Assembly (NCBI GenBank): GCA_035771175.1
Contig: CM069590.1
Span: 55,408,477-55,472,476, forward strand
DNA: 64,000 nucleotides
Reading direction: 5' to 3'
Source of the DNA: Paratinospora sagittata
Taxonomy: Eukaryota > Streptophyta > Magnoliopsida > Ranunculales > Menispermaceae
Made by a program: the position numbers and the translations under genes. Position 1 is the first letter of the stretch; each line of letters begins with the position of its first letter. The notes under the pieces are model-generated. The model worked only from the letters and a program-made list of their open reading frames with translations, was not told the DNA's origin and made no database searches. This document shows positions 61,232-64,000 of this stretch, piece after piece.

Positions 61232-62916
61232 TCAGTACCTCCTGGGCTGGAACCGGATGGACGAGCATTCAAATGCCATATGCCCTCGGCCACCACAATT
61301 TTGACACATTATCAATGGGGCCATGCAGTCCCTGCTCATGTGTCCCAGCTGATGGCAGAAGTGGCACACCACATCTCGGTAACCACCGTCACGACCTTCC
61401 ATGCCCCTTTCTCCGATAACTTCAGCTTTTGGGCAGTGCCTTGTAACATGGCCAGAGATATTGCAGAAGTTGCAGACAGGATCGTTTTTACACTCACGGG
61501 CCAAGTGCCCAGTCTTCCTACAGTTTTTGCAAGCCTTTCCATTGGTACAGTCTTCAGCAGTGTGGCCCTGTTTGGAGCAGTTGTTGCAAAGCCTCAGATC
61601 ACCTGGTGGTAATACAGGAGCTAAGCAGTCTTTGGAAAGATGACCCCCCTTGCCGCAGGTGTGTCAGATGCCCTCATTTGGACAGTCACTCGCCATGTGG
61701 CCAGGCTCGCGACAATTTCAACACAATGACTTGGTAGTACACTCTGCTGCAATGTGTCTAGTAACAAAATTGCACAAATAGGTGGAAACTAGAAATCAAT
61801 AATGGAAAAATCGATAAAGAATAAACAAGATCAAGCACCTCAATGTTTCTGTGTGTTTATGTCCGCATTTGCAAGTCATTGAAATATACACTTGAAAACT
61901 AAATGCAAGAAGGGATGGTACTCACCCGGGAAGGCCACAGTTGTTACAAACTGCCACATTAGTGCATTCCCTTGCATAATGACCAGGCCGCTTGCAGTTC
62001 TTGCACAGATTAGCCCGACTGAACAAAGAAGTAGAAAAAGTTCAAAAAAATGTATGCCAAACAAATGCTGATGATCAAGATGAAACAATGAAGTTGTCAG
62101 ACACATTCTGTTTTTCCAAATCAACATTACTTGCATATAGGAGTACTATTATTGGGTATGAGAGTATTTTGATTGAGGCCGTAGGCAACCCTCTGCACTC
62201 TTGATATAAATATTTAACTTTTGCCCACATGGATACAAAGAAAACTTACACACACAAACTTTGATGAATGGACCACCTAGTGTCTCAATCATTTTATATT
62301 GATCAAAATAAGTAAAAGTGACTTGCCAAACTCAAATTTAAAACGAAATATATTTATTATAGCGTTGTGTAGTTTCACCAACTCATAATGGGCACAAGGG
62401 TATTCACATGTTTACTAAACTCAATGAAAGTCTATTTCTTTAAAAAAAATTAAAAAAAAATGTAAGCAGTGGATCCAAGAATATGTATCTGCATAATAAC
62501 AGCATACTGCAGATATATTTGATGCAACACAAATTCTTACTAATTAAAAAAGAAGATTGTCTTGTCAAGCACGAAGGATTACAATATATATTATCTGCAT
62601 GTTCCACTCCAATTATAGATATCCGCCTAAGCATATATCAATTAAGACAGTCTAGATATATTCAATACCAAATCCTCCAAACTGAGAATTAAAAGCTCTA
62701 TCTTTTCTAGTCTTCTTTCCCTTCTTCACACACCCAAAAAAAAAGAATGAAAATAATGCAAAAGTTAGAAACCTGAAAACCCAGTGTGAGTCTCTCCTGT
62801 AAGGTGCATCATGGTAAGAAAAGCGTTCATTACGAATCCTGCGATCTCTTGGAGGACTTCTGCCACGATGACTCACCTTCAAACCTCCCTTGTTCACCAC
62901 CACCAACACCACTGAT
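61232..62916 (-). pseudogene. CNBP/GIS2-like CCHC zinc-knuckle protein, with in-frame stop
   Basis: Exons seen: 62916-62773 (HRGRSPPRDRRIR, FSYHDAPYRRDS), 62018-61926 ([22 protein letters not shown]) and 61757-61232, joined in phase. The last exon encodes further knuckles (CWNCREPGHMASDC, CNNCSKQGHTAEDC, CKNCRKTGHLAREC, CNFCNISGHVTRHC, CHFCHQLGHMSRDC, CQNCGGRGHMAFEC) and ends RRY-stop at 61232. TGA at 61666-61664 takes the place of the first Cys of the fourth knuckle; the frame is open again after it. No ATG is in frame in 62916-62773, so the start would need an upstream exon I could not find. The family binds single-stranded nucleic acid. Recent pseudogene, null allele or sequence error. Confidence 0.85.
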
Positions 62917-63529
62917 CTGCAACCAATACCACCAAAACCACCATTAAGCTGCTGCTAACTCCCTAACCACATTACAACCACATATCCAAAACCACCTCCA
63001 TAAGTTAATGTCAAAGCTTTACTGTCCTTTCAAAATAGATAATACCACGTCCCACACTAGAGCAATATTCCTTTCCAATAAGCTGCATCTTCCTGTTACA
63101 CATCATTAAGTCCCATAATAGTGCTGCGTGAACTCAAAAACAAGAATATCTTCAGCTACACCACTGTCTTTACTAGAGAACTGATATTTATCACAGAAAG
63201 TCAAGCAACCCAATAGCACCATTAAAATATCTAGAATATGCAACAGGGCTCAACTCCATACTTAAAGGTAGCACCAAACAATGAAAAAGGTTCATCGTCA
63301 TTTTCACACGCGCCTCCTATCCAACATTACTCTTACATGAAAGAATAATCATATTAACTCTACTGGCTGACTAGAAAAGGAAAAATTGCAAAATCTTAAA
63401 TCTTTTCTTCCTCCCACCCTACATTTAGAAGATCACTTTTAGTGCGTGTATATATATATATATAAGCATTTGCATGTCTTTACTACTTACAATACTTCAA
63501 TTGCATGAGAGCGAGGAAAAATTATCATT
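62917..63529. other. upstream region of zinc-knuckle gene, no gene seen
   Basis: Should contain its 5' exon and promoter; I could not place either. TA microsatellite near 63451-63463. Confidence 0.4.
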
Positions 63530-63730
63530 GGCCCTGTTTGGTAGAACGGTAACATCAGCGTTTGCGGTGAAAAATCGCCAAAATGGGTGAAAAGTCGTTT
63601 GGCATAATATGCGTTTGCATAGGCAAAATGCAAATATCGACGTTTTGGAAAAGCACCCCTGGGGGTGCTTTTGCATTTTTGAAATAGCGCTTGACCATTG
63701 TTTTTCTTATTTACCCTCACATAATCTTTT
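63530..63730. mobile_element. possible MITE fragment
   Basis: Starts GGCCCTGTTTGGTA, a frequent MITE terminus, and contains a perfect 11-bp palindrome (63649-63672). No matching inverted end or target duplication was found. Confidence 0.35.
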
Positions 63731-64000
63731 AAATTCCTAGACTATCCTATATATCTATGTTACAGTCGTTCGAGCTGACGAACTGTCATTTTTAGGGGCG
63801 TAGCTAGGAATTTTCTTTCGGGTGGGCTAAAATTTTTTTTTTTGAAAAATCTTGACGATACGATAAGAGTTGCAGGAGGTTTTGGGCGATTTGAGAGTTA
63901 ATTTAGAACTGTGATTTGGACGTTGATTTGGGCAATTTGGGCGTTAAATTAGGGATTAAGGGTATAAATTAAGGATATTATGGAATAGTTTTTTAAAAAT
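63731..64000. other. possible transposon edge at window end
   Basis: GGGGCGTAGCTAGGAATTTT near 63796 resembles ends of plant MULE/hAT-type elements, followed by repeated GGGCGATTTG-like phrases. The window ends before it can be judged. Confidence 0.3.

Noticed and set aside
61051..61643. Plus-strand frames over the zinc-knuckle gene
   Set aside because: Antisense shadows of CCHC exons.

Overview
This is a stretch of flowering-plant nuclear genome, most likely a eudicot. It is AT-rich, has long introns with plant-type splice sites, and is crowded with Ty1/copia, LINE, SINE and MITE sequence. The species cannot be named from sequence alone. All exon models here were built by eye from splice signals, reading phase and remembered family sequences.

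Layout. 1-4316: 5' half of a Tork/Tnt1-like copia element on the minus strand (LTR, primer site, repeat-rich leader, gag-pol with one frameshift). 5548-19735 and 24210-28306: the wreckage of a DUF1640/FMP32-type mitochondrial coiled-coil gene. Its last two exons (minus strand) are amplified in a tandem array of about 615 bp units (5548-12650). Its first exons sit in a 4.1-kb segment that occurs once intact in inverted orientation (24210-28306) and once in permuted order (12598-19723). That region is split by a 2.95-kb copia-type insertion (14197-17143) carrying a ribosomal protein S25 fragment, and by a perfect solo LTR (21630-23928).

29300-38721 (minus) is a complete 15-exon gene for a TMCO4-like (DUF726) membrane protein with an alpha/beta-hydrolase nucleophile motif. 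39572-55175 (minus) is a complete 10-exon gene for a PHD/SWIB/Plus3/GYF/CCCH protein of the NERD (C3H19)/C3H44 family, whose Arabidopsis member acts in RNA-directed DNA methylation. One of its introns has the signals of a U12-type AT-AC intron. 55591-60512 is a second, internally deleted copia element with target-site duplications and a nested solo LTR. 61232-62916 (minus) is a CNBP/GIS2-like CCHC zinc-knuckle gene with an in-frame stop at a zinc-ligand codon.

The two intact genes are chromatin/silencing and membrane housekeeping types and do not form an operon. The most unusual part is the disassembly and amplification of the FMP32-like gene next to NERD. In Arabidopsis, as I recall, these two families also lie close together, so the fragments may mark the ancestral neighbour being broken up.
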